DNA of 64,000 bases, taken from JBNKFV01 sp050289485 (GTDB lineage Bacteria > Pseudomonadota > Gammaproteobacteria > Pseudomonadales > Cellvibrionaceae). The DNA lies in the NCBI GenBank assembly GCA_050289485.1, contig JBNKFV010000009.1, positions 434,001 through 498,000 on the forward strand, written 5' to 3'. Within the stretch, counting starts at the first letter, position 1. Each line of letters opens with the position of its first letter. A program made the translations under genes and the position numbers. The notes beneath the pieces are model-generated. The model worked only from the letters and a program-made list of their open reading frames with translations, ran no database searches and was not told the DNA's origin. Below, in pieces: positions 1 to 8,309 of the stretch.

Positions 1-597
1 GCTTCTGAGACTGCCTTGCTATTGCGCTCTGGTGCTCTGGCCGCGCCGATGTACTTTGTGCAGGAAAGCACCATTGGGCCTTCGCTGGGTGCTGAAAATA
101 TTGCTTTAGGTGTGAAATCAGTGCAGTTGGGCTTGGGCCTGGTGCTGGTGTTTATGGTTATATTTTATCGAGTGTTTGGTGTGATTGCCGACGTTGCCTT
201 GATGGTGAATATGGTGTTGCTTACCGCCATGATGTCGTTAATTGGCGCTACACTTACGTTGCCAGGTATTGCCGGTATTGTGTTGACCGTAGGTATGGCA
301 GTAGACGCCAATGTGCTGATTTTCTCGCGTATTCGCGAAGAAATTAAGAACGGTTTGCCGCCGCAATCGGCAATTAATGCGGGTTATGATCGTGCCTTCG
401 TTACTATTCTTGATGCCAACATCACTACGTTGATTGTGGCTGTAATTCTATATGCCATCGGCTCTGGTCCAGTGAAAGGTTTCGCCGTAACACTGTCGCT
501 GGGTATTTTAACCTCTATGTTTACTGCCATTATGGGCACGCGGGCTGTCGTGAATTTGATTTACGGTAACCGTCGTATCAGTAAGCTTTGGATTTAA
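1..597 (+). CDS. secD: SecD, C-terminal part (protein translocase accessory subunit; 5' end outside window)
   Basis: The open frame runs from base 1, so the start lies upstream of the window; 198 codons remain. SecD with SecF forms an inner-membrane RND-like complex that uses the proton gradient to pull proteins out of the Sec channel. The visible part is the membrane half: hydrophobic segments, the conserved block around GMAVDANVLIFSRIREE, and the basic tail NRRISKLWI typical of the SecD end. secF follows after 28 bases, the normal operon order. Identification is firm; the periplasmic P1 domain cannot be seen. Confidence 0.95.
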   Translation, partial: ASETALLLRSGALAAPMYFVQESTIGPSLGAENIALGVKSVQLGLGLVLVFMVIFYRVFGVIADVALMVNMVLLTAMMSLIGATLTLPGIAGIVLTVGMAVDANVLIFSRIREEIKNGLPPQSAINAGYDRAFVTILDANITTLIVAVILYAIGSGPVKGFAVTLSLGILTSMFTAIMGTRAVVNLIYGNRRISKLWI

Positions 598-625
598 CCC
601 GCCAGTTGTAGAGAGAGAAAAGATT

Positions 626-1576
626 ATGTCTACCCCAGAAAAAGTTATCTGCTTTATGCGATTTCGCAAGCTGGCACTTACGTTATCCACGTTGTTGGTT
701 CTTGCGTCGCTGGTGTCATTGTTTGTCAATGGGCTCCAGTTTGGTTTGGACTTTACCGGCGGTACGCAAATTGAAGTGGCGTATGAAAAACCGGTAAAGC
801 TCGAAACTGTACGTAGTCAGCTGGCTGAGAAAGGTTTCGAAAAAGCCGTAGTGGTTTACTTCGGCGCAGAAACGGAAGTAATGGTGCGTTTGGCGGATGT
901 CGAAGAACAAACTGCCGAAAAAGCTAAAACTGATGAACCCGATTTAGGTGACCGTGTATTAGCTGCACTGCAGGCCAATGGTGACCAGGTCAGTATCAAG
1001 CGCGTTGAATTTGTCGGGCCACAGGTGGGCGAAGAGCTGCGTGACGACGGTGGCTTGGGAATGCTGTTCGCCCTAGCAGTGGTGATGGTTTATGTTGCCA
1101 TGCGGTTCCAGTTCAAATTCTCGGTCGGTGCAGTGGCAGCCTTGATTCACGACGTGATTATTACGCTGGGTTTTTTCTCGGTGTTTCATCTCGATTTCGA
1201 TTTGACGGTTTTGGCCGCCGTACTGGCAGTGGTGGGTTATTCGCTTAACGATACCATTGTGGTGGCAGACCGTATTCGTGAAAACTACCGCAAGCTGCGT
1301 CAGCGCACGGGTGAGGAAATTATCGATATTTCTTTAACCCAGACATTGGATCGTACTCTGATGACGTCGTTTACAACGTTGCTGGTGTTGGTGGCGTTGT
1401 TTTTAGTGGGCGGAGAGTTGATCCATGGCTTCTCTATTGCCCTTATTGTGGGTATTGTCGTGGGTACTTATTCTTCAATTTATGTAGCCGCAAATGTGCT
1501 ACTGATGATGAATCTGCAGCCAGAAGACTTGATGCCGCCGGAAAAAGAAGGTGAGGAACTCGACGAGTTACCTTGA
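626..1576 (+). CDS. secF: SecF, protein translocase accessory subunit
   Basis: This 316-residue inner-membrane protein partners SecD in the SecDF complex. The ATG at 626 follows a purine-rich site (GAGAGA, 611-616). The first membrane segment lies near residues 14-36, followed by the FGLDFTGGTQIEV motif of the first periplasmic loop, then about five further membrane segments including VGYSLNDTIVVADRIREN, the SecF signature. Length is normal for the family. It sits 28 bases after secD and is followed by a clear terminator, so it probably closes the secDF (perhaps yajC-secDF) transcript. Confidence 0.97.
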   Translation: MSTPEKVICFMRFRKLALTLSTLLVLASLVSLFVNGLQFGLDFTGGTQIEVAYEKPVKLETVRSQLAEKGFEKAVVVYFGAETEVMVRLADVEEQTAEKAKTDEPDLGDRVLAALQANGDQVSIKRVEFVGPQVGEELRDDGGLGMLFALAVVMVYVAMRFQFKFSVGAVAALIHDVIITLGFFSVFHLDFDLTVLAAVLAVVGYSLNDTIVVADRIRENYRKLRQRTGEEIIDISLTQTLDRTLMTSFTTLLVLVALFLVGGELIHGFSIALIVGIVVGTYSSIYVAANVLLMMNLQPEDLMPPEKEGEELDELP

Positions 1577-1593
1577 ACGCAGTGTTTTTTCAT

Positions 1594-1624
1594 AAAACGG
1601 GTCAATGAGGCCCGTTTTTTTATT
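1594..1624 (+). terminator. Rho-independent terminator after secF
   Basis: AAACGGG (1595-1601) pairs with CCCGTTT (1611-1617) across a nine-base loop, and a run of T follows. It lies just after the secF stop and ends the secDF transcript before the kinase gene. Confidence 0.85.
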
Positions 1625-1696
1625 TCGTGCGGTCATTAAAATAACACTACTTACCGCATAATGATTTGAAAGTTAGTGGTTTTGTGAACCCGTTGG

Positions 1697-1725
1697 TTGA
1701 CGTTTGCGCCTACAATTCCTATAAA
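1697..1725 (+). promoter_or_regulatory. Putative sigma70 promoter of the hybrid kinase gene
   Basis: TTGACG at 1697-1702 and TATAAA at 1720-1725 are separated by 17 bases. They lie 46 bases before the kinase start, in the gap after the secF terminator. Judged by consensus match only. Confidence 0.5.
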
Positions 1726-1770
1726 TGTTGTCTCCTTGATTTGCCGATTTGGAAACTCTCTTAAACAACA

Positions 1771-3822
1771 ATGGATGTGACTATGACCCCCCGGCAAGTA
1801 CCTTCCAGTACCTCTCGCGATTTAACGGTTAATGATGTTTATCGCCGTTACGAGCAAATACACCAAGTAGAAGGTTTTGGCTTTTGGAGCTGGAGCGTTC
1901 GTACAAACACCTTTGAAACCTACGGTAAACTTTGGGGGCAATTGGGCTACAGCCAGCGCGAAATCGAAGAAATTGCAGCGGAGAAAGGTTTCCGAGGGTT
2001 TGTTCACCCAGAAGATATCGAGTTGGTGACCAACGAGTTGCGCCGGTTTTTGCGTGCCAAACGTCGTATTGACGTCACTTACCGTGTGCTCGCCCGTAAT
2101 GGTGGCAGTCTTTGGGTGCAGTCCAGAGGGGAGGGTACCTGGGATGAACAAGGGCGCGCCGTGTGGGTGTACGGCTCCATCGTGGACGTGACCGAGCTAG
2201 TTAACGCCGAAGACGCCCTGCGCGAGAGCGAGGCTCGTCATCACCGCATCATTGATGCGTCGAATGATGGCATCTGGGAGTGGTATGCAGAAGGTGGTTA
2301 CTTTCATTTTTCGTCTCGTTGCTGGGAGCAGCTCGGTTACGACAAAGACGACGATGCCATGAATGAGGGGAAAAATCGCTACCATGCGTGGCGTAAGCTG
2401 ATTCATCCCGATGATCACGACTGCTTTGTGGCCGCTATTGATCACCACTGGGAAACCCTTGAACGGGTAGATATTGAATATCGCATATTGGCAAAAGATG
2501 GCACCTATCGCTGGATACGCACGCGTGGTAAAGGTGTGCTCGATGCTCATGGCGAACCTTGGCGAATGTCGGGCACCAATATCGATATTACCGAAATCAA
2601 AGAAAGCGAAGAAAAGGTGCTTCGTGCAAAAGAGCAGGCAGAAAATGCGAACCGTGCGAAATCTGACTTTTTATCCAGTATGAGCCACGAGTTACGCACA
2701 CCGCTCAATGCTATTTTGGGGTTTACCCAGTTGTTTGATTACGACAACAACCTGTCTGCTGACCAGCGTGAAAATATTCGCGAAATTCGCAAAGCGGGTA
2801 ATCATCTATTGCAGCTGATTAACGATGTGCTCGACCTGTCAAAAATTGAGGCGGGCAGGGTGTCCCTCTCCTTAGAACCCGTATTGCCGGCTAGAATTGT
2901 TGAAGAATGCATGGCCTTACTACGGCCCTTGGCCGCTCGTCACAAGGTATCACTTCAATTCAGAGCTGCCGAGTTGCTCGATCAATATGTGCTAGCCGAC
3001 GCGGTAAGGCTTAAACAGGCATTGCTCAATATTATGAGTAATGCGATTAAATATAATCGCGAACAAGGCTATGTGGATATCAACTTTAGCCGTATTGGTG
3101 AGCAGTTGGCCATTGCGGTAAAAGACGGCGGCAGGGGGCTTTCGCCCGCTGCTATGGACGGTATGTACGAGCCATTTAATCGCTTAGGTGCTGAGCGCAG
3201 CAATATAGAAGGTACCGGAGTGGGGCTCATCATCACCAAGCGCCTTATCGAGATGATGGGCGGTGACCTCACCTGTGAAAGCGTTGAAGGGCAGGGCTCA
3301 ACCTTTACTTGTGTATTGGCCCTGGCAGATGACTGGAGCAACGATGCAGCCGATCAGCTTGAGCAGTTGGGCTACTGCGGCAAAAAAACAGTTGCCATTA
3401 ACGTGACCGAGCCTAAGAGAGTGCTCTATATCGAAGACAACCAGTCCAATGTGCGGGTAATGGAAAGGGTTTTTGAGCGTATTCCCGAGGTTGAGCTTGA
3501 TGTGGCCGATGAACCCTTTTTAGGCATTTACAAAGCTCGACGTCATGTGCCAAACCTCGTGATCATGGATATCAACCTGCCTGGTATTGATGGCTATGAA
3601 GCTTTAGGGGTATTGCAGAACGACCCCATTACCCAGCGAATACCGGTGGTGGCAGTTTCGGCTAATGCGATGAAATATGATGTAGAAAAAGGCATTAATG
3701 CCGGGTTTTACGCTTACCTGACAAAACCCTTGGATGTGCGCAAACTGTTGTTTGTATTGAATTCTGCGATGGCAGAGAGTGATGGGCAGCCGCTAGAGGC
3801 TGAGGCAGCCTCTAGCGTGTGA
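1771..3822 (+). CDS. PAS-PAS hybrid histidine kinase with C-terminal receiver domain
   Basis: 683 residues, soluble: no signal peptide or membrane segment is seen, so it probably senses a cytoplasmic cue. Order: PAS/PAC 1 (about 25-145), PAS/PAC 2 (about 152-282), short coiled linker, HisKA with SHELRTPLNAILGF (phospho-acceptor His306), HATPase with N box NIMSNAIKYN and G boxes DGGRGLS and GTGVGL, then a receiver domain (about 548-665) with Asp600 in MDINLPG. There is no HPt and no output domain, so phosphate must pass to a protein encoded elsewhere. The gene has its own promoter and no cognate regulator beside it. ATG 1771 is used; ATG 1783 is a possible alternative. Function beyond phosphorelay signalling is unknown. 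Confidence 0.9.
   Translation: MDVTMTPRQVPSSTSRDLTVNDVYRRYEQIHQVEGFGFWSWSVRTNTFETYGKLWGQLGYSQREIEEIAAEKGFRGFVHPEDIELVTNELRRFLRAKRRIDVTYRVLARNGGSLWVQSRGEGTWDEQGRAVWVYGSIVDVTELVNAEDALRESEARHHRIIDASNDGIWEWYAEGGYFHFSSRCWEQLGYDKDDDAMNEGKNRYHAWRKLIHPDDHDCFVAAIDHHWETLERVDIEYRILAKDGTYRWIRTRGKGVLDAHGEPWRMSGTNIDITEIKESEEKVLRAKEQAENANRAKSDFLSSMSHELRTPLNAILGFTQLFDYDNNLSADQRENIREIRKAGNHLLQLINDVLDLSKIEAGRVSLSLEPVLPARIVEECMALLRPLAARHKVSLQFRAAELLDQYVLADAVRLKQALLNIMSNAIKYNREQGYVDINFSRIGEQLAIAVKDGGRGLSPAAMDGMYEPFNRLGAERSNIEGTGVGLIITKRLIEMMGGDLTCESVEGQGSTFTCVLALADDWSNDAADQLEQLGYCGKKTVAINVTEPKRVLYIEDNQSNVRVMERVFERIPEVELDVADEPFLGIYKARRHVPNLVIMDINLPGIDGYEALGVLQNDPITQRIPVVAVSANAMKYDVEKGINAGFYAYLTKPLDVRKLLFVLNSAMAESDGQPLEAEAASSV
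3791..3817. repeat. Perfect 12-bp inverted repeat inside the 3' end of the kinase gene
   Basis: CGCTAGAGGCTG, then AGG, then CAGCCTCTAGCG: 12 paired bases with a three-base loop, covering the last codons before the stop. Neither strand has a T run after it, so it is not a classical terminator. It sits exactly between the convergent kinase and suhB genes and may act as a 3' boundary or stabilising hairpin for either mRNA. Confidence 0.7.
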
Positions 3823-3828
3823 GCTGTA

Positions 3829-4632
3829 TCAGCGGATTTTGCCCATGTGTTTGCCCACGATTTGTAGTAGAGGTTTGAACACTTTAGGGCTGGCACAAAC
3901 AATATTGCCACTTTGCATATAGCTGTTGCCGCCCTGAAAGTCACTGATCAAACCGCCCGCTTCTTTTACCAGCAGAGCGCCTGCTGCAAAGTCCCATTCG
4001 TGTAAATTCATTTCCCAAAAACCGTCGAAGCGGCCTGCGGCAACATAGGCCAAGTCGAGAGCCGCAGAGCCAGGGCGTCGAATGCCGGCAGTTTGACCAG
4101 CAATTTCCCTAACAGCAGCCAGATACTCGTCAATGTGTTCCAGTGAATAGCCATTAAAGGGTATGCCGGTACCAATTAGGCCTCCGTCAAGGCCTTTACG
4201 ATTAGATACCCTGATGCGGCGGCCATTCAGCGTTGCACCTTTGCCACGGCTGGCGGTGAATTCTTCGCGTTTCACTGGGTCTAGAACAACGGCGTGCTCG
4301 AGCTGGCCTCTATATTTGCAGGCAATGGAAACGGCAAAGTGGGGGATACCATGAATGAAGTTAGTGGTGCCATCCAGTGGGTCAATGATCCACTCGTAGT
4401 CACTGTTGGCGGCACCTTGTTTGCCACCTTCTTCACCCAGAATGCTGTGCTCAGGATAAGCTTTGCGCAGATGATAGATAATTTCTTTCTCTGCAGCTTT
4501 GTCAATTTCGGTAACGAAATCATTGGGGCTCTTGTTTTCAACTTGCAAAAATTCAGAGCGTTCAAGCGCTTGCTCAATCAATGCGCCAGCTTTTCTGGCA
4601 GCGCGCAGCGCAATTGTAATCATCGGTTCCAT
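3829..4632 (-). CDS. suhB: Inositol-1-monophosphatase family protein SuhB
   Basis: 267 residues, minus strand, convergent with the kinase (six bases between stops). The start MEPMITIALRAARKAG matches the beginning of enterobacterial SuhB. Metal and active-site motifs of the Li-sensitive phosphatase family are present: ILGEEGG, WIIDPLDGTTNFIHG and EWDFAAGALLVKEAGG. The enzyme hydrolyses myo-inositol-1-phosphate; in E. coli SuhB also joins rRNA antitermination complexes. The trmJ-iscR genes on the other side are in the usual gammaproteobacterial order with suhB divergent. Confidence 0.95.
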   Translation of the reverse strand: MEPMITIALRAARKAGALIEQALERSEFLQVENKSPNDFVTEIDKAAEKEIIYHLRKAYPEHSILGEEGGKQGAANSDYEWIIDPLDGTTNFIHGIPHFAVSIACKYRGQLEHAVVLDPVKREEFTASRGKGATLNGRRIRVSNRKGLDGGLIGTGIPFNGYSLEHIDEYLAAVREIAGQTAGIRRPGSAALDLAYVAAGRFDGFWEMNLHEWDFAAGALLVKEAGGLISDFQGGNSYMQSGNIVCASPKVFKPLLQIVGKHMGKIR

Positions 4633-4985
4633 AGCTTAACCAAAGAGTCTCATTACTGGGTGTGGATTGTAGGCCATTGTTTCGATGGCGCAGGAGTAGC
4701 TAAGGTGACTACATCGCTGCCAGCAAATGGCCTGCGTGTTAAAGAGCGGTGTTGTCTGGTGTAGCGGACTGCTGGGCCGTTGGAGCCAGAAACACGGGGC
4801 GCAAATTGTAACAGCTTGCTGCCCGCCAAGCATAGGTAAATCTACCCGCTGTTGGCGGGTTCCCATTTATTCAGCGGCACTGCTAACGTAATTGGCAGTT
4901 AACAGATGGGGGTTGGTTTGGTAAACTGCGCCGCCACTTTTTTGGCGGTAATTAGCTAAGCCCATACTTGGGTGAAAAGGTTCTA
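4633..4985. other. suhB/trmJ divergent intergenic region
   Basis: 353 bases between divergent genes, where promoters for both must lie. A short hairpin (CCGCCA 4931-4936 with TGGCGG 4943-4948) lies 37 bases before trmJ. I see no convincing -35/-10 pair, small gene or RNA in it; the open frames crossing it have no recognisable protein character. Confidence 0.5.
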
Positions 4986-5795
4986 ATGAGTACAGTAAAG
5001 CCCAATAACGACTCTCCTCTCTTTAAAAATATCCGTATCGTGCTGGTAAACACAACCCACCCCGGCAATATCGGTGGTGCTGCACGGGCAATGAAGAATA
5101 TGGGGCTTTCCGAGCTTTACTTGGTCGAACCCAAAGACTTTCCTTCCGACCGTGCTGTGTGGCGGGCTGCGGGTGCCGCAGAGCTGCTTGATACCGCCGT
5201 GGTTGTGTCCACGCTCGAAGAGGCAGTTGCTGATTGCGGGCTGGTGATCGGTACCAGTGCTCGTGAGCGCCGGATTCCCTGGCCGTTGCTTACTCCGCGC
5301 GAATGCGCCGATAAAGCCTGGGCTGAGGCCCAGCACCATCGTGTGGCGATTGTCTTTGGTCGTGAAGACCGTGGTTTAACCAATGAAGAGTTGCATTGCT
5401 GCAATTATCATCTGCATATTCCTGCTAACCCTGAGTACAGCGCGTTAAATCTCGCCACGGCAGTGCAGGTGGTGTGCTACGAAGTCCGTATGACGGCGTT
5501 GGCAGCCGAACACGGTGCGCCGGTAAGTTTTGATGATTGGGATATGCCTCCGGCCGACAACAAGGCATTGGAGCTCTATTATGACCACCTGCAGGAGACG
5601 TTGGAGACATTGGGTTTTCTGGAGCCAGAAAACCCACGGCAGACCATGACTCGCCTGCGACGCCTGTATAATCGTTGCCGGCTTGATGAGATGGAGTTGA
5701 ATATCCTTCGTGGCATGCTAACTGCAACACAAAATTATATTTTTCACACGCAAAATGAGTTGAATAAACTTAAAAAGGGTGCAAGTGAAGAATAA
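4986..5795 (+). CDS. trmJ: tRNA (cytidine/uridine-2'-O-)-methyltransferase TrmJ
   Basis: 269 residues; methylates the 2'-O of base 32 in certain tRNAs using S-adenosylmethionine. SPOUT-fold motifs are NIRIVLVNTTHPGNIGGAARAMKNMGL near the N terminus and the knot segment IVFGREDRGLTNEE, followed by YSALNLATAVQ. ATG 4986 is chosen because AAAAGG (4975-4980) precedes it at five bases; an in-frame TTG at 4968 lacks a site. It precedes iscR as in E. coli, but the strong IscR-controlled promoter between them suggests separate regulation. Confidence 0.94.
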   Translation: MSTVKPNNDSPLFKNIRIVLVNTTHPGNIGGAARAMKNMGLSELYLVEPKDFPSDRAVWRAAGAAELLDTAVVVSTLEEAVADCGLVIGTSARERRIPWPLLTPRECADKAWAEAQHHRVAIVFGREDRGLTNEELHCCNYHLHIPANPEYSALNLATAVQVVCYEVRMTALAAEHGAPVSFDDWDMPPADNKALELYYDHLQETLETLGFLEPENPRQTMTRLRRLYNRCRLDEMELNILRGMLTATQNYIFHTQNELNKLKKGASEE

Positions 5796-5854
5796 TATTG
5801 TTTGTGAGCTGGGTGCGCTCCTGCTAACTGGGAGCTAATGATGGGGCCGGCTGA

Positions 5855-5879
5855 ATAGTTGAGTGTTTTAGTCAGGTAA
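5855..5879 (+). promoter_or_regulatory. IscR type 1 binding site (distal)
   Basis: Twenty-five bases read ATAGTTGAGTGTTTTAGTCA then GGTAA. Against the known type 1 consensus (ATASYYGACTRWWWYAGTC RRSTAT) I count 23 of 25 positions matching. It abuts the proximal site directly. Holo-IscR represses its own operon through such sites. Confidence 0.8.
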
Positions 5880-5904
5880 ATAGTTGACTACTTCACTTGG
5901 TTAT
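5880..5904 (+). promoter_or_regulatory. IscR type 1 binding site (proximal, over the -35 box)
   Basis: Twenty-five bases starting ATAGTTGACTACTTCACTTG; I count about 21 of 25 positions matching the type 1 consensus. It covers the -35 hexamer and spacer of the iscR promoter, so bound IscR would block RNA polymerase. Confidence 0.75.
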
Positions 5905-5911
5905 TTATAAT
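5884..5911 (+). promoter_or_regulatory. iscR operon promoter
   Basis: TTGACT (5884-5889) and a perfect TATAAT (5906-5911) are separated by 16 bases. The promoter is embedded in the proximal IscR site, the arrangement expected for Fe-S-dependent feedback on the isc operon. A leader of about 105 bases follows before the iscR ATG. Confidence 0.8.
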
Positions 5912-5960
5912 ACCCACCAGAGTTGGGTGCCCTGTGCGACCGTTGGTCTTTGGTTCGAGC

Positions 5961-5982
5961 AGGGCCGGCAGGGCCGGCAGGG
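5961..5982 (+). repeat. Short tandem repeat in the iscR leader
   Basis: AGGGCCGGC occurs twice in tandem (5961-5969, 5970-5978), followed by a partial third unit AGGG. It lies in the 5' leader of the isc mRNA, about 45 bases before the iscR start. No function is known. Confidence 0.5.
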
Positions 5983-6024
5983 TTGCTGCCGATTAATGAT
6001 GAACCAATGTACTGAGTGTGCCCT

Positions 6025-6540
6025 ATGCGACTGACAACCAAAGGCAGATATGCGGTAACCGCCATGTTGGATTTGGCGATACATTGCGATAAAGGTCCTA
6101 TCAGCTTGGCTGGTATTTCCAAACGACAGGAGATATCCCTGTCTTACCTTGAGCAACTGTTTGCCAAGTTGCGTCAACGTAAGCTGGTTTCCAGTGTAAG
6201 GGGGCCGGGTGGTGGTTATAAACTGGGTCGACAAGCGGCTGCGATTCATGTCGCTGAAATTATTGATGCGGTGAACGAATCTATTGATGCCACTAATTGT
6301 CACGGCAAAGGGTCATGCCAGCATGGTGAGGTTTGCCTCACGCATTATCTGTGGTGCGATCTGAGTGATCAGATTCATGAATTTTTAAGTGGCATCAGTC
6401 TGGCTGACCTGGTGGCGCGCCGTGATGTTCAGGAAGTGTCTGTGCGTCAGGATCGGCAAGACGGTGACGGCGAGCCCGCCGACAATAAATCGGCTGATGA
6501 CCTAGGTGGGCACCTGATAGCCGCCTCTGAGTTGGCATAG
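6025..6540 (+). CDS. iscR: IscR, [2Fe-2S] Rrf2-family regulator of Fe-S biogenesis
   Basis: 171 residues from ATG 6025 (MRLTTKGRYAVTAML); an in-frame GTG at 6016 would add three residues that homologues lack. The N-terminal winged helix is complete. The cluster ligands fall at Cys92, Cys98, Cys104 and His107, exactly the E. coli positions, so it should sense Fe-S status. Holo-IscR represses the promoter through the two upstream type 1 sites. The C-terminal tail after about residue 130 is acidic and variable. It heads the isc operon, 80 bases before iscS. Confidence 0.97.
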   Translation: MRLTTKGRYAVTAMLDLAIHCDKGPISLAGISKRQEISLSYLEQLFAKLRQRKLVSSVRGPGGGYKLGRQAAAIHVAEIIDAVNESIDATNCHGKGSCQHGEVCLTHYLWCDLSDQIHEFLSGISLADLVARRDVQEVSVRQDRQDGDGEPADNKSADDLGGHLIAASELA

Positions 6541-6620
6541 AATATACAGGGGTGGCTGGCTGTGAGCCTGCAGCCCGGATACCTGATTGAAGTAACGACA
6601 GAATTGAGAGTGTTATAGAA

Positions 6621-7835
6621 ATGAAGTTACCGATTTATTTAGATTATTCAGCGACCACACCGGTTGATCCTCGTGTCGCCAAGGTAATGGCAGATTGCCT
6701 GACTATGGATGGAAATTTCGGTAACCCGGCTTCGCGTTCTCACTTTTATGGTTGGAAAGCAGAAGAAGCCGTAGAGAATGCCCGCCGCCAAGTGGCCGAT
6801 TTGATTAATGCTGATCCCCGCGAAATTGTTTGGACCAGTGGTGCTACGGAGTCAGATAACCTGGCAATCAAAGGCGTAGCGCATTTCAATCACAAGCGCG
6901 GCAAGCATATTATCACCTCGAAAATTGAGCATAAGGCGGTATTGGATACGTGTCGTCAGTTGGAGCGAGAAGGGTTTGAGGTGACTTACCTGGATCCCAA
7001 CAGTGATGGCATTATCGAGCCGCAACAAGTTGCCGATGCTATTCGCGAAGACACCACTCTGGTGTCATTGATGCACGTAAATAACGAAATCGGTGTGATT
7101 ACCGATATTGCTGCGATTGGTGAAATCTGTCGTGAGCGCAAAGTATATTTCCATGTGGATGCTGCGCAAAGTGCAGGCAAATTGCCTATCGACATGGAAA
7201 ATCTGAAAGTCGACTTGATGTCGTTTTCAGCCCATAAAATCTACGGCCCCAAGGGGATTGGTGCCTTGTATGTCCGTCGCAAGCCACGCGTTCGTCTTGA
7301 GGCACAAATGCATGGTGGTGGCCACGAGCGTGGTATGCGCTCTGGTACCTTGCCCACGCACCAGATTGTTGGTATGGGTGAAGCCTTCCGCATAGCCAAA
7401 GAAGAACTGCAAAAAGATGAGCAGCACGCGCTGGCGCTGCGTAACCGTTTGTGGGATGGCATTAACGACATGGAAGAAGTGCACGTAAATGGCTCGTTGG
7501 AGCAGCGCGTAGCGGGTAATCTGAACGTGAGCTTTGCCTTTGTGGAAGGCGAGTCATTGATTATGTCGTTAAAAGATCTGGCAGTGTCCTCGGGATCTGC
7601 TTGCACGTCTGCCAGCCTTGAGCCCTCCTATGTGTTGCGCGCGCTGGGCTTGAATGACGAGCTGGCACATAGCTCAATTCGCTTCAGCTTTGGTCGTTTT
7701 ACTACGGCAGAAGAAGTGGATTATGCAGTTGAAAAAATTCGAATAGCGGTAGATAAACTGCGCGAGCTGTCACCGCTATGGGATATGTATAAAGACGGTG
7801 TTGATCTGAACTCTATCGAGTGGGCTGCACATTAA
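6621..7835 (+). CDS. iscS: Cysteine desulfurase IscS
   Basis: 404 residues, PLP-dependent, takes sulfur from L-cysteine for IscU, for tRNA thiolation and for thiamin. The PLP lysine is Lys206 in SFSAHKIYGPKG and the persulfide cysteine is Cys328 in SSGSACTSASLEPSYVLRALG; both match E. coli numbering. The C-terminal segment ending SPLWDMYKDGVDLNSIEW is typical of IscS and contacts IscU. Second gene of the isc operon; it would also supply sulfur for the thi operon at 49-56 kb. Confidence 0.98.
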   Translation: MKLPIYLDYSATTPVDPRVAKVMADCLTMDGNFGNPASRSHFYGWKAEEAVENARRQVADLINADPREIVWTSGATESDNLAIKGVAHFNHKRGKHIITSKIEHKAVLDTCRQLEREGFEVTYLDPNSDGIIEPQQVADAIREDTTLVSLMHVNNEIGVITDIAAIGEICRERKVYFHVDAAQSAGKLPIDMENLKVDLMSFSAHKIYGPKGIGALYVRRKPRVRLEAQMHGGGHERGMRSGTLPTHQIVGMGEAFRIAKEELQKDEQHALALRNRLWDGINDMEEVHVNGSLEQRVAGNLNVSFAFVEGESLIMSLKDLAVSSGSACTSASLEPSYVLRALGLNDELAHSSIRFSFGRFTTAEEVDYAVEKIRIAVDKLRELSPLWDMYKDGVDLNSIEWAAH

Positions 7836-7889
7836 TTTAAGCATAACGATCAGAGTTTAAGTTCGCTTGGCTCTGTAAGAGAGGCTGAC

Positions 7890-8282
7890 ATGGCATATAG
7901 TGATAAAGTGATTGATCATTACGAAAATCCACGCAACGTCGGTAAGCTGGACGACAACGACGGCAACGTCGGTACTGGTATGGTGGGTGCACCAGCCTGT
8001 GGCGATGTAATGCGTTTGCAGATTCAGGTAAATGATCAAGGCGTTATTGAAGACGCAAAATTCAAAACCTATGGCTGTGGTTCGGCTATTGCGTCGAGCT
8101 CGCTGTTAACAGAATGGGTGAAAGGTAAAACGCTGGACGAGGCGGGTGCAATTAAGAATACCGCCATTGCCGAAGAGCTGGCGTTGCCACCGGTAAAGAT
8201 TCACTGCTCGGTATTGGCCGAAGATGCCATCAAGGCGGCGATCAAAAATATTCGTGAAAAGCGTGGCGAAGCAGCTGAGTAA
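7890..8282 (+). CDS. iscU: Fe-S cluster scaffold IscU
   Basis: 130 residues. IscU assembles [2Fe-2S] clusters with sulfur from IscS. The three ligand cysteines are visible in GAPACGDV (Cys37), YGCGSA and IHCSVLAED. The LPPVK motif that the HscA chaperone recognises is intact just before the third cysteine. It lies 54 bases after iscS with a GAGAGG-like site before the ATG. Confidence 0.98.
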   Translation: MAYSDKVIDHYENPRNVGKLDDNDGNVGTGMVGAPACGDVMRLQIQVNDQGVIEDAKFKTYGCGSAIASSSLLTEWVKGKTLDEAGAIKNTAIAEELALPPVKIHCSVLAEDAIKAAIKNIREKRGEAAE

Positions 8283-8309
8283 TTAATAGCTCTTGTTGAG
8301 GAGATCGTC

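Noticed and set aside
9..597. Taking the first in-frame TTG (16) as the start of the first gene
   Set aside because: The frame is open to base 1 and the protein is the C-terminal part of SecD, so the gene begins before the window.
4294..4764. 156-codon plus-strand frame opposite suhB
   Set aside because: It lies over the well-conserved suhB gene in another frame, has no family signal, and ends in unconserved intergenic DNA.
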